32,695 nucleotides of DNA from contig JALHUO010000172.1 in assembly GCA_022866545.1 (NCBI GenBank), positions 1-32,695 on the forward strand, written 5' to 3'. This stretch comes from Dehalococcoidia bacterium. GTDB lineage: Bacteria; Chloroflexota; Dehalococcoidia; GIF9; AB-539-J10. Below, piece after piece: positions 17,860 through 27,148 of this stretch. Both the position numbers and the translations under genes were made by a program. Under the pieces are notes generated by a model. The model searched no databases. It worked only from the letters and a program-made list of their open reading frames with translations, and had not been told where the DNA came from. The number at the start of each line of letters is the position of its first letter. Within the stretch, counting starts at the first letter, position 1.

Positions 17860-19415
17860 AAAAGACAAGAGAACTTGAACAATCGGTGTTGAGGGCAATC
17901 GCCTTCTTGAAGACTCAGCCTGAGATTGCATCAGCCCAGGTCTTTGCCGCCGCAAACAACCGTCTGTGGACAAGGCTCAACTATACTTCGCATATCCCGT
18001 GCAACGGTGTTGAAGAACCAAAATCAGCAGGTGATTACGGGATCGGCATTCAAATAGTCATGGACAGTCCCGATGGTAAGAAGGTGGGCTTCGGTTCTGA
18101 AGAAAGAGACCTGTCCTTAGCCGGAGTGAAGCTTGCCCTGGAGAAGGCAAAGCAAGGGGCGATTATTGATCCTGAGTTTCAGTGCCTGCCGCAGTCAACC
18201 GGTGAGAAGAGGAGTCTTTTCAATTACCATGACCCGGCAGCCATGAGCATCACGGATGAGGGCCTGGTTAAGGCAGGCTGGGTGATTCTGGATGGAGCCA
18301 TAGGCTGTTTTCTAGGGTCTGAGACACTGAAGCACATGGCCAAGAACGGGACACTTGCTGATCTCGGCCTCATAGTGGGCGGGGATCTGACCGTACTTCA
18401 GGAAAAGATGGCCGTTGCCTCCTATGAGATGCCAGAAGTGCAGAGCGATGAGTCCGCGATTATTACGGCCTATGTGACTGCCATGGTGGAGAAAGGCGAT
18501 GCCAAGGGGAGCGGCTACTCTGTCCATCTCAAGCTCGCTGATTTGAGTGGCAAGGCAGGAAGCGAGGCAGCACAAAACGCCATCAATTCACTAAATGGAA
18601 TTCGCGTGCCATCTGGGGATTACCCCGTGATTTTTGGTCCTCAACCGATTGGTGAGCTTCTGAACAACCTGATCATCCCCTCCTGTACAACCTCTGCGTT
18701 TTACTCTTTGGAGTCGTCTTTTCTTGGGAAACTCGGGAGACAGGTCGCCTCGGATTTGGTAACAATAATTGACAGAGGCAGTGCTCGCGGACTAATCGGT
18801 TCAAAGGGTATCACGTGTGAGGGGCTACCTACCGGGGAGACTGTTTTGATAAAAGCAGGGGTGCTCAGCGGGCTCCTGAGTGAATGGTACGAATACCGAA
18901 GGATTCTAAATGACCCAAAGGCGAATGAGAAACTCGGGGTTGCGCCTGCCGATTTCCGACATGGACTGACGCCGAGAAACGGATTCCGATATGGCCGGGG
19001 AGGTGGCAGAAATTTCGGCATGCTACCCAGCGCATCGGCAACCAACATCGTATTTGAGTCCCCTTCGCCCGTTGATCTCGAGACTCTGATAAGGAAGGTG
19101 AAGAGAGGTATAGTTGTAGGCAGGCTCTGGTACACGTATCCTGTCAATGGCCTGAGGGCCGGGGATTTCACCGGCACGCTCACTGCTGATTCCTATTTCA
19201 TCGAAGATGGCCAGATTAAGGCGCCCATAAAGGTCAATACACTGAGGATCAACGATAATATCGGGAATATCCTGATGGGCATTCAAGGGATGACCAGCGA
19301 TGTCAGACCGACTCTGCTGTGGGGTGCCGATGAAATAGTGTACGCTCCAATAGGACTGATGGTGGATAAGGTCCATTTTGAAGAGATAGCGGAATTCATG
19401 GAAGGGGCGTACTGA
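17856..19415 (+). CDS. TldD/PmbA-family protein, TldE/PmbA-like subunit
   Basis: GTG start overlaps the TldD stop (GTGA); no HExxxH; GIVVGRLWYTYPVNGLRAGDFTGTLTADSYFIEDGQIKAPIK. The track start at 17766 is too far upstream. Confidence 0.88.
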   Translation: MKKTRELEQSVLRAIAFLKTQPEIASAQVFAAANNRLWTRLNYTSHIPCNGVEEPKSAGDYGIGIQIVMDSPDGKKVGFGSEERDLSLAGVKLALEKAKQGAIIDPEFQCLPQSTGEKRSLFNYHDPAAMSITDEGLVKAGWVILDGAIGCFLGSETLKHMAKNGTLADLGLIVGGDLTVLQEKMAVASYEMPEVQSDESAIITAYVTAMVEKGDAKGSGYSVHLKLADLSGKAGSEAAQNAINSLNGIRVPSGDYPVIFGPQPIGELLNNLIIPSCTTSAFYSLESSFLGKLGRQVASDLVTIIDRGSARGLIGSKGITCEGLPTGETVLIKAGVLSGLLSEWYEYRRILNDPKANEKLGVAPADFRHGLTPRNGFRYGRGGGRNFGMLPSASATNIVFESPSPVDLETLIRKVKRGIVVGRLWYTYPVNGLRAGDFTGTLTADSYFIEDGQIKAPIKVNTLRINDNIGNILMGIQGMTSDVRPTLLWGADEIVYAPIGLMVDKVHFEEIAEFMEGAY

Positions 19416-19572
19416 GAGATGCTATTTCCTTGACCTGAGTACCTTCGTTGTCACAGTAGCGAGTTCAATCAGACTTTCGCGCGAAGAAGGTTTCTGGATG
19501 ACAAGCCGATTCTTCCTCCAGCAGGGCAGTCCTTCTCAGTCCTGAGGTTATCGAAGTCCTTATTACCGGAGA

Positions 19573-19764
19573 TTACTTACCGGAGCGAAAGTAGTGAGTG
19601 ATGCCCATGAATCCCGTAGTCAGGCCACCGATTGAACAAACCACAGCCACAAAGTTCAAGAACAAGGTAGATTGAACCAGCCCGATGACCATCAGGAAAG
19701 GCAAGACAACACCGACGACTAACAGGCCGAAACCAATCGCTATTGGTCTTGTTGGACTCTCCAC
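19573..19764 (-). CDS. Small two-TM hydrophobic protein, unknown function
   Basis: 63 aa: MESPTRPIAIGFGLLVVGVVLPFLMVIGLVQSTLFLNFVAVVCSIGGLTTGFMGITHYFRSGK; directly downstream of the transporter operon, same strand. Confidence 0.6.
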   Translation of the reverse strand: MESPTRPIAIGFGLLVVGVVLPFLMVIGLVQSTLFLNFVAVVCSIGGLTTGFMGITHYFRSGK

Positions 19765-19773
19765 TTCACCTTC

Positions 19774-20751
19774 CTATTTGTAAAGCCAGCACTCCACGAA
19801 ATGCCCGGGAGCAGGCTCGAATTCCGGTGGGTCCTCCACATCGCACACCCCTCGAATGATACGAGGGCACCGCGGATGGAAGTGGCAGCCAGTGGGAGGG
19901 GTGATGAGACTGGGGGGTTCGCCTGGTGGGATATCCCTGAATCGCGTGACGTTCTCGGGATCGGGATCGGGGATGGCATTGAGCAGCGCTTGTGTGTAAG
20001 GGTGGAGCGGATTTTGCACTACTTGCCCAACATCTGTCTTTTCTACGAGCTTGGCGGCATACATGACGAATACGCGCTCGGAGAAGTAGCGCACCGAGGA
20101 AAGGTCATGAGTGATGTAGATCACGCTCAGGTTATGCGCCTTCTGAATCCTTCGTATTAGTTCCAGGACTTCTACCCGTACTGAGGCGTCGAGCATGGAT
20201 ACGGGCTCGTCGGCGACGATTAGTTTGGGGCGGAGAATCATAGCTCTGGCAATTACCACTCGCTGCTGCTGTCCGCCCGATAACATATGAGGATACTTGT
20301 TGAGGAAATCCTCAACCGGGATAAGCCTCACCTCGTCCATCACTGCGCGGATCCGTTGCTCATGCTCACTCTCATCGACTTTGTTGATGGCCAGTGGCTC
20401 TTTCAAAATCCGGCTAACGGTCATGAATGGTGCGAGAGCCCCGTAAGGATCCTGTTGCACGAAGCCGACGTGAGACCGCAGCCAGACAAGGTCTTGTGCC
20501 TTCTGGCCGTCCATCCTCCTGCCGTCGAAGGTAATCTCTCCGCTAGTGGGCTGTGCCAGCCCGAGAATGGTGCGCAGCAGGGTGGTCTTGCCCGATCCGC
20601 TCTCACCCACGATAGTAACAGCTTCGCCAAGCGCGATCTGGAAAGTTACGCCATCCACTGCGCGGACGAATCCTGCGTGGATAAAGCCCCAGCGCTTCAG
20701 CTCAAACCAGGTGCGCAGGTCTTTCACAGCAAGCAGCGTGTTGTCTTCCAT
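19774..20751 (-). CDS. Oligopeptide/dipeptide-type ABC transporter ATP-binding protein (OppF/DppF-like)
   Basis: Walker A GESGSGKTTLL; LSGGQQQRVVIARAM; C-terminal oligo_HPY region CHFHPRCPRI. ATG at 20751 follows the upstream stop; the track start at 20907 is within the previous gene. Confidence 0.95.
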   Translation of the reverse strand: MEDNTLLAVKDLRTWFELKRWGFIHAGFVRAVDGVTFQIALGEAVTIVGESGSGKTTLLRTILGLAQPTSGEITFDGRRMDGQKAQDLVWLRSHVGFVQQDPYGALAPFMTVSRILKEPLAINKVDESEHEQRIRAVMDEVRLIPVEDFLNKYPHMLSGGQQQRVVIARAMILRPKLIVADEPVSMLDASVRVEVLELIRRIQKAHNLSVIYITHDLSSVRYFSERVFVMYAAKLVEKTDVGQVVQNPLHPYTQALLNAIPDPDPENVTRFRDIPPGEPPSLITPPTGCHFHPRCPRIIRGVCDVEDPPEFEPAPGHFVECWLYK

Positions 20752-20755
20752 TTCA

Positions 20756-21778
20756 TTAACCTTGCTGATATAGCCAGCATTTGACCGCCGCGTCTCTGTA
20801 CGCAAACAGAGCTGGCTCTTCCTGGCAGCGTTCGAATCGCTTGGGGCAACGAGCGGCAAACCGGCAGCCCTCGGGCGGATTAAGTAGGCTGGGTGGGTGC
20901 CCGGCAATGAAATCCGGTTTCTTGTGGATGCGCAGCGTGGGCACGCTGGCCATCAATTTCTGGGCGTAAGGATGGAAAGGCTCACGGTAGAACTGCTCGG
21001 CCTTGTTGTACTCCACCAACTGCCCGGCATACATGCAGAGAACCTCGTCCGCCAGTTCACTGGAGGTAGCGATGTCATGAGTGATGAGGATGAAGTTCAA
21101 ACCCAATTCTTGCTTGATCTTCTTGAGGGCATTCATGATGTTAGCCTGGGTCAGGACGTCCAGCGCTGAGGTTGGTTCGTCAAGGATGACGAGGGTGGGG
21201 TTGGCTACTAGCGCCATGGCGATGATGGCTCGCTGGCGCATGCCGCCAGATAGTTCGAAGGCGTAACGGTCGAGAAAGGCCGCCGGGACGCCTACGATGC
21301 GGAAGACCTCCCTTGCGCGCTCCAGTGCCTTTCGTTTGTCCAGGCGGTGATCCAACAACAGTGGCTCAGCTACCTGGTCTCCTACCTTGAGGACAGGGTT
21401 AAGGGAGTTCATGGCTGCCTGCGAGACCATTGATATTTTCACCCACCGCACATTGCGGCGGAAGCGCTCTTCGCTAAGCTTCATGAGGTCTGTGCCGTCC
21501 AGGAACACTCGGCCCGTGTATGTCTCTACGTTGCGGGGAAGAAGTCTGAGAAGTGCCCTGGCCAGCGAGGTTTTGCCGCAGCCAGATTCACCGATGATAG
21601 CCAGAGACCGGCCGCGGTTAAGTTCGAAGCTGACATCTTCTACCGCCCGCACCACACCGTTCGAGGCATGAAAGTAGAGGCAGACATTCTCGACCTTCAG
21701 AAGCGGACCGTCTCTTGTTGCTGAATCGGCGATATTGCCGGTGACGGGCTTTGTCTGTGAATTCATGTCTCCTGTCAC
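20756..21778 (-). CDS. Oligopeptide/dipeptide-type ABC transporter ATP-binding protein (OppD/DppD-like)
   Basis: GESGCGKTSLARALL; ELSGGMRQRAIIAMAL; CRFAARCPKRFERC. Confidence 0.95.
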   Translation of the reverse strand: MTGDMNSQTKPVTGNIADSATRDGPLLKVENVCLYFHASNGVVRAVEDVSFELNRGRSLAIIGESGCGKTSLARALLRLLPRNVETYTGRVFLDGTDLMKLSEERFRRNVRWVKISMVSQAAMNSLNPVLKVGDQVAEPLLLDHRLDKRKALERAREVFRIVGVPAAFLDRYAFELSGGMRQRAIIAMALVANPTLVILDEPTSALDVLTQANIMNALKKIKQELGLNFILITHDIATSSELADEVLCMYAGQLVEYNKAEQFYREPFHPYAQKLMASVPTLRIHKKPDFIAGHPPSLLNPPEGCRFAARCPKRFERCQEEPALFAYRDAAVKCWLYQQG

Positions 21779-23112
21779 ACCGTCCTCAGTCTGGGATTGA
21801 AGATGCGGTCCAGGGAGTAGCCAATCAGCGAGAAACCTATCCCCAGCAACATAAGTAATAATGCCGGCTCAAGAAACCAGTAGTAGTATCCTTTTAGCAG
21901 CGCACCGTCCGCGACGGCGCCGTCCAGGACCTTGCCCCACGTGGGCAAGAGGGGGTCCCCGAGCCCAAGCACTGCCAGCGTCGCTTCGAGGAAGACAAAG
22001 CTGGGAACTACGAGAACAAACTGGGGCAAAAGCGTGGGCGCTATCCTGGGCATAAGGTAACGGAAGATGATGCGGGAATTCCCTGCTCCATAAGCCTGCG
22101 CCGCTTCAATGTAGGGTGACTCCTTGGCTTGCAGAAACATAGCCCTGTTGGTCAGCATGGACGCACCAAATATGTTCAAAGCAATTACCAACCCCAGCAT
22201 AGTCCAGATGCTGCGGTCATAGAGATAGCCAACCATGATGAGAACCGGCAGCAAGGGGATGATGAGGTTCACCTGGGTGAGCCACTGGAATGCCGTATCC
22301 ACCTTGCCCCCCAACCATGTGCCGGTGGCCGACAAAACGAAGGTGGCAAGTGCCGTGCCGACGGCGGCAGCCACTCCGAAAATAAGCGCAATTGGTGCTC
22401 CCCAGAGAAGTGCCACCATGAGGTCCCGCCTGCGGTTGTCCGTGCCCGCCACCCCGTGAATTCGCCCATAAACCACCAGCTTCGCGTTCAGTTCACACCC
22501 CTGGGGAACCTCGGCGGTCAATAGAAGCTCGTAATCTCCCTTAAGCGACTTTTCTTGATTCGCCGAGTCAACGAATAAGCCGACCTGCGGGCTCATTGCC
22601 GATAACCGCGCGCGCAGGTCCTGATCTTGAGATATGTAGTATACATCCGATCGCTTAATCAAACGGTTCTCTTGAAGAACAATCGTCCGTCCGTCGGGTG
22701 TTCGCCAGGACAATGTTGCTGCTGGCGGACCTCCTTCATAGGTCGCCTGGATAAATAGCTTTAGCTCGTCGGGGAAACCGTCATATGGATATTGGAACGG
22801 GAGCATAATCTGCAACAGCTTTGCCCCGTCCCCGATCTGTTCCTCCGTCTTTGTCCCGCTGTCCGTGCTACTCACTATTATGGTGCGCGGGAGTCTATCC
22901 CTGGTGAACAGGTCGAACCAGACTGGAGCGGCGTTCTGCGGATTATCGTCCCAAACACCCACGCCGCCGCGCCACAGCCTTATTGCCTCGTTGTAGGGCA
23001 TGGCAATCAGGGTATAGATTGAGACGCATACAAAAATACCGATGACAGCAATGCCTGCGGCAAGCGCCGGGTAGCGCCTGAGATCCGCCAGCTTTGTAAA
23101 ACGCTTTCGCAC
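21775..23112 (-). CDS. ABC transporter permease (OppC/DppC-like) with large extracytoplasmic insertion
   Basis: C-terminal BPD_transp_1-like segment (PYIEAAQAYGAGNSRIIFRYLMPRIAPTLLPQF); about 190 residues between TM1 and the next TM; ATGA overlap with the next gene. Confidence 0.92.
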   Translation of the reverse strand: MRKRFTKLADLRRYPALAAGIAVIGIFVCVSIYTLIAMPYNEAIRLWRGGVGVWDDNPQNAAPVWFDLFTRDRLPRTIIVSSTDSGTKTEEQIGDGAKLLQIMLPFQYPYDGFPDELKLFIQATYEGGPPAATLSWRTPDGRTIVLQENRLIKRSDVYYISQDQDLRARLSAMSPQVGLFVDSANQEKSLKGDYELLLTAEVPQGCELNAKLVVYGRIHGVAGTDNRRRDLMVALLWGAPIALIFGVAAAVGTALATFVLSATGTWLGGKVDTAFQWLTQVNLIIPLLPVLIMVGYLYDRSIWTMLGLVIALNIFGASMLTNRAMFLQAKESPYIEAAQAYGAGNSRIIFRYLMPRIAPTLLPQFVLVVPSFVFLEATLAVLGLGDPLLPTWGKVLDGAVADGALLKGYYYWFLEPALLLMLLGIGFSLIGYSLDRIFNPRLRTV

Positions 23113-23118
23113 CGTCTT

Positions 23119-24204
23119 CTACGCCCTCCTTTCAGCAGGACCTACACGCACACGGGGGTCAACAAGGGCATAAACGAAATCGAGCGCGAACACCGTGACA
23201 GCCAACAGGTATCCGTATATCACGGTGATCCCGATGATAACCGGCGTATCAGTTAGTTGGATGGCCAGGTAGAACGCCCGACCCAGTCCCGGCCACTGAA
23301 ACACCGTCTCCAGGACGATCTGCCCCATCCACATAGTAATGAGCACGAGCAGGAAGTTGGTGAGGATGGGAGGCAGGGTGGGCCGCAGCACATAACGCAT
23401 TTCAATGCTCCGCGATGAAAGCCCCTTGGCCCGTGCTAGTTCTACGTAGTCGTCACTGGAGTAGATGAGAAAGAAAGTGCGCCACGAGTAAATGTTGGCA
23501 AAGAGGCTGCTTAACACCACGGCGGTTGCCGGCAGAACCATGTGCTTGAGCACGCTGCCGGCATAGGCCAGGGTTGTCTCAGGTACGGGTGCATCCACCA
23601 GTCCTCCCCAGGGCAGGACGCGGAAGATGCTGGCGAAGATGAGGATCAGAAAAAGTCCGTAGAACCAGCCCGGCGCCGCTGAACTGGGCGCCAGCGCGAT
23701 AGTTGCTTTGTCCAGGAAGCTTCCATACCGGCGGGACAGGAACAGTGCTGCGAGCAACGGCACAAAGAACAAGAATAAGTTAGCCGTCCCGAACAAAAGG
23801 AGTGTCGTCGGCAGCCTCTCTAATATTATTAGTCGCACCTGCTGCGACCCGGCATCACTTGTCATCTGCTCCGCAAAACCCAGCTCCAGCGTCAGGGCTC
23901 TCCACAAATACTGAAAGCTCCGCTTGGGGAAGAACGGCTGGTCCATTCCCAGCCGCTTTTCCTCGTCTTGCACCAAGCCGTCCACGAGGGCTTGCAGCTC
24001 CTCAGGGGGCAGCTGGCGATAGGCTGGGTTCATATATACTTGCATGGCGACTTGCTCCCTGATCTCCGCCTTGCGTATCCTGTCGAGCTCGCCCCCCATG
24101 TTAGCCACCATCACGGTGAGGTACACAGCTATGATGACTGCGCAGATGAGGAACACCAGCCTCACCAGCGTAAACTTGCCGAGCCTGGAAATAGTCTGCC
24201 GCAT
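23119..24204 (-). CDS. ABC transporter permease (OppB/DppB-like)
   Basis: DDYVELARAKGLSSRSIEMRYVLRPTLPPILTNFLL; ETVFQWPGLGRAFYLAIQLTDTPVIIGI. Confidence 0.92.
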   Translation of the reverse strand: MRQTISRLGKFTLVRLVFLICAVIIAVYLTVMVANMGGELDRIRKAEIREQVAMQVYMNPAYRQLPPEELQALVDGLVQDEEKRLGMDQPFFPKRSFQYLWRALTLELGFAEQMTSDAGSQQVRLIILERLPTTLLLFGTANLFLFFVPLLAALFLSRRYGSFLDKATIALAPSSAAPGWFYGLFLILIFASIFRVLPWGGLVDAPVPETTLAYAGSVLKHMVLPATAVVLSSLFANIYSWRTFFLIYSSDDYVELARAKGLSSRSIEMRYVLRPTLPPILTNFLLVLITMWMGQIVLETVFQWPGLGRAFYLAIQLTDTPVIIGITVIYGYLLAVTVFALDFVYALVDPRVRVGPAERRA

Positions 24205-24222
24205 GAGTCGGATTTACCTCCC

Positions 24223-24235
24223 CTGTAATTTACAG
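24223..24235. promoter_or_regulatory. Small palindrome next to the permease ribosome-binding site
   Basis: ctgtaatttacag (6-bp arms, 1-nt centre) adjacent to the reverse-strand ggggagg. Confidence 0.25.
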
Positions 24236-24386
24236 TACGCCGATCCTGACCGGTCTTTCAAAGTCGCCTATCCGACGAGACCTTGTCCTGTTTCCGCGAC
24301 GACGCCACGAACTCCCTACTGAATCGGACGGTCAAACTCCAAAGACTCCACGCAGGCCAGGATTCAGCCTCTGCAAAATATGAGCT

Positions 24387-24415
24387 ATACTATATCACTT
24401 ATTGCGCACTGTCAA
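24387..24415 (-). promoter_or_regulatory. Sigma70-type promoter for the permease/ATPase operon
   Basis: Reverse strand TTGACA, 17-nt spacer gtgcgcaataagtgata, TAGTAT. Confidence 0.6.
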
Positions 24416-24452
24416 GTCTTTGTACTCGTTCATACGATTACTGACATTTTTT

Positions 24453-24706
24453 GTCATTGCGAGGAGCGAGATTCCTCGCTTATGCTTCGGAACAGGCTGC
24501 GCAATCTATGAAGGGGAAATCTCAAATCCCAAGCAACAAATCCCAAATAATATCAAAGGTCGAAATACCAATGACCAGAACAGTTTAGAGTTTAGACTTT
24601 ACAATCTGGAATCTTGGTATTTGGACTTGTTTGGAGCTTGGATTTTGGGATTTGAAATTTAGCGAACGAGATTGCCACGCCGCGACGAATCGCGGCTCGC
24701 AATGAT
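24453..24706. repeat. Palindromic repeat (gtcattgcgag ... ctcgcaatgat) interrupted by a second AT-rich repeat
   Basis: Left arm gtcattgcgag to gcaatct at 24453-24507; right arm gagattgccacg...ctcgcaatgat at 24668-24706; a different inverted repeat lies between. Confidence 0.7.
24516..24660. repeat. AT-rich imperfect inverted repeat nested in the 24453-24706 element
   Basis: aaatctcaaatcccaagcaacaaatcccaaat ... agcttggattttgggatttgaaattt. Confidence 0.65.
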
Positions 24707-24792
24707 AAGGAATGTTGCTGCGCAGTGTTGCATGCGCCGTGAAGCGCGACTCATGTATTCGAACCGGAGCGGTAGGCTAACACAATACAACG

Positions 24793-24828
24793 GGGGGACC
24801 GCTCCTCTTTACTCGGGCGCGGTCCCCC
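24793..24828 (-). terminator. Hairpin downstream of the solute-binding protein gene
   Basis: 10-bp perfect stem gggggaccgc/gcggtccccc, 16-nt loop; T-rich gttgtattgtgtt follows on the reverse strand. Confidence 0.55.
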
Positions 24829-24859
24829 TCGGCCCATCTAACTAACGAATCGTCCCGCC

Positions 24860-27148
24860 TTATGGCGCGTCGTAGTAGTATTTGCCATCAACATAACTTG
24901 TGCCATTGATGGCCATCATCGCTGCGTAGATGGTGGAATTAGCTAGGGCAAAATTATAGGCATATGCAGCCTCGGTTGCCGCTAACAATGCCGGGTAGTT
25001 GGTGATATAATCTGTGGTCTGCGTGCCGATACACGTGTATCTCTCGTAGGCCATGCCGCCATAGATTTCACCGGCGATGTAGCTGCGCTCAATCGCCCAG
25101 TTCATCGCTTCCCTGACAGCCGGAATGGAAAACGGGTTCAGTTTCCCGGTCGCCGGGAAGAAGGGTCCTACCGGGTTGAACGTAATCTCGTCGAACAGAC
25201 CAGCAGACAGATAGTAGTGAAGGTTCGCGTTAGCCGCGACGTCGTCGAACAGGTCAGGGTCAGTCATTCCAGCCGCATAGATATCGAGAGTGTTACTCGC
25301 CAACTGGCTAACCGCTGCTGCCTCGTCCGTTATAACCTTTATCGTCACCACATCAACCCAGGGACCGTTGTGCACAGGCGGGCTGACAGGCACCTGCTGT
25401 CCGGCCGTCTTCCCATCCGAGTCCACCACGAAGAAAAATTTGTCGCCATCGTTCGGGTAGGCGGTGAACGCACGCAACTCCATTACCTTGGCCGTGGTGT
25501 CCTTGGAGTACAGGTAGTATGGCCCGCTGGCTACCCAGAAGTTCGTTCGGGCGGTATACCAGGCGTCCAGGTTTGCGTACCGTGCGTCTATTTCCGCGCT
25601 GTTGATGTAGGCGCCCGTAAGGTTTGCATATGGTAGGAACCTGTAGTCAGGATCTGCTACGTTCTGGACATCAGTCAGATGGCCATCGAGTATAGCCAAG
25701 CTCGGGCCTGAGATGAAGCTCAGCCACTCGATGGGCTCGACCGCCTTGTCCTGCGAGAACGCCAGCTGGAGGTCTCTCTCAGCCAGTATGCCCAGAGCCA
25801 GGCTGTGCCAGGTCCAGGGACCTAGGTTCGGCCCACCGGTCATGCTGCCCGTGGGGAACCATGTATTCCCACGTGCGATAAGCTCGGCGTTCAGAGCATA
25901 GAAGTCGTCGTAGGTTGTGACAATAAGGTCGTAGCCGGGCCCAGGAGCGAAATTAAACTCCACGCCCTTGAAGTGGGACTTGAAGGCATTGAACTGTGTC
26001 AGATAAGACACGTCGTAGATGGGGCTGCCCACCTTGGCTCGGTCGAACTGCATTGCTGCAAAGACCAGGAAGTCGGCCTCATCCAGGGTACTGCCGTCAT
26101 GAAGCGGTCGCCCGAAGGTGCCTGTTGGATAGTAAACGACAGCCTTGGTCTTAGCTGTAACACCCGGGCCAGCGGTTGCCCATGTCCCATTTCCGGTATT
26201 CCAGTCGGCCCAGGCAGTGGGCGGCACCGCGATTGCACCTGGAGAAGTACTAACAGTAAGCCAGGGCAAGCTGGTGTTGGCCTGACCTATGGGCAAGCCC
26301 GCCTGGTAGACCACATCGGCCTTCGAGGCGACGTTAGGCCAGGCCAGGCCATCGCGCGTGTCATATTCCATGCCCTGCTCGCAAGTACCGCGAATGGGGA
26401 ACTGGTCGAAGGCCCAGTTTGACCCAGCGACCGGGTTCCACGGCTGAACAAGCAAATCTTCCAGAGCTATCCTGACCGTGAGGGTACCGTTTGTCCCGGA
26501 GTCCCACGCTGGTAGAATTGGTGTTAGATTCCCATACTTGAAGTGGAGTGTGGACCCCCACAACATCGATCCTTCAATACCGCCATAGGCATCAGCCGCC
26601 GCAGCTACACTCCTCCGAAGCGGTGTGTACGAGGCTCGGTCATCCACAAAGATCCGCACCGAGTCTTCCATGGACAGCGGCAACGCAGTCTGGAACAAGA
26701 CCTGCCGCTGCGACATATTGGTGAAGTCGTTGTTCCACAAGAGAGTTGCAACATCAAGAAAGGGTTGCGTCGGTGTATACGCGTCCCACAGTGGCCCCAT
26801 GCCGGCTAACGGGGTAAAGAAGAAACCGAAGTTCGAGCCTTCGTCCAGCGGGACAGCCGTGTTGATCCAGGCGCCGGTGTAGGCGTTCCACAACCCCAGG
26901 TTGGGGTCGCCCTGCCAGATGGGAGCTAACTGACTCCCAACTCCGTACTGGGGCGTGACCGTAAAGCCCAGGTCGTCAAGCTGGTTCATCACGTAGTTGC
27001 CTATCTCCAATCGCAGATCGTTGTTCCTGATGAGGAACTTGACCGTGACAAGATCGCCTGCGGCGCCGCCGCCACCACCACACCCCGTAAGCACCAAGGC
27101 TATGATGCCTATTAGTGCTACGATACTCATTATGAGTTTTTTCGCCAT
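24860..27148 (-). CDS. Family-5 extracellular solute-binding lipoprotein with apparently permuted domain order
   Basis: Start MAKKLIMSIVALIGIIALVLTGC (lipobox LTGC) with ggaggag RBS. SBP5-like motifs present in order VTVKFLIRNN..., then DGSTLDEADF...ASGPYYL, then VDVVTIKVITDEAAAVSQLASNTLDIYA...NPFSIPAVREAMNWAIERSYI. Confidence 0.85.
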   Translation of the reverse strand: MAKKLIMSIVALIGIIALVLTGCGGGGGAAGDLVTVKFLIRNNDLRLEIGNYVMNQLDDLGFTVTPQYGVGSQLAPIWQGDPNLGLWNAYTGAWINTAVPLDEGSNFGFFFTPLAGMGPLWDAYTPTQPFLDVATLLWNNDFTNMSQRQVLFQTALPLSMEDSVRIFVDDRASYTPLRRSVAAAADAYGGIEGSMLWGSTLHFKYGNLTPILPAWDSGTNGTLTVRIALEDLLVQPWNPVAGSNWAFDQFPIRGTCEQGMEYDTRDGLAWPNVASKADVVYQAGLPIGQANTSLPWLTVSTSPGAIAVPPTAWADWNTGNGTWATAGPGVTAKTKAVVYYPTGTFGRPLHDGSTLDEADFLVFAAMQFDRAKVGSPIYDVSYLTQFNAFKSHFKGVEFNFAPGPGYDLIVTTYDDFYALNAELIARGNTWFPTGSMTGGPNLGPWTWHSLALGILAERDLQLAFSQDKAVEPIEWLSFISGPSLAILDGHLTDVQNVADPDYRFLPYANLTGAYINSAEIDARYANLDAWYTARTNFWVASGPYYLYSKDTTAKVMELRAFTAYPNDGDKFFFVVDSDGKTAGQQVPVSPPVHNGPWVDVVTIKVITDEAAAVSQLASNTLDIYAAGMTDPDLFDDVAANANLHYYLSAGLFDEITFNPVGPFFPATGKLNPFSIPAVREAMNWAIERSYIAGEIYGGMAYERYTCIGTQTTDYITNYPALLAATEAAYAYNFALANSTIYAAMMAINGTSYVDGKYYYDAP

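Noticed and set aside
20287-20784. 165-aa + strand ORF
   Set aside because: Antisense to the ATP-binding protein gene.
25973-26422. 149-aa + strand ORF
   Set aside because: Antisense to the solute-binding protein gene.
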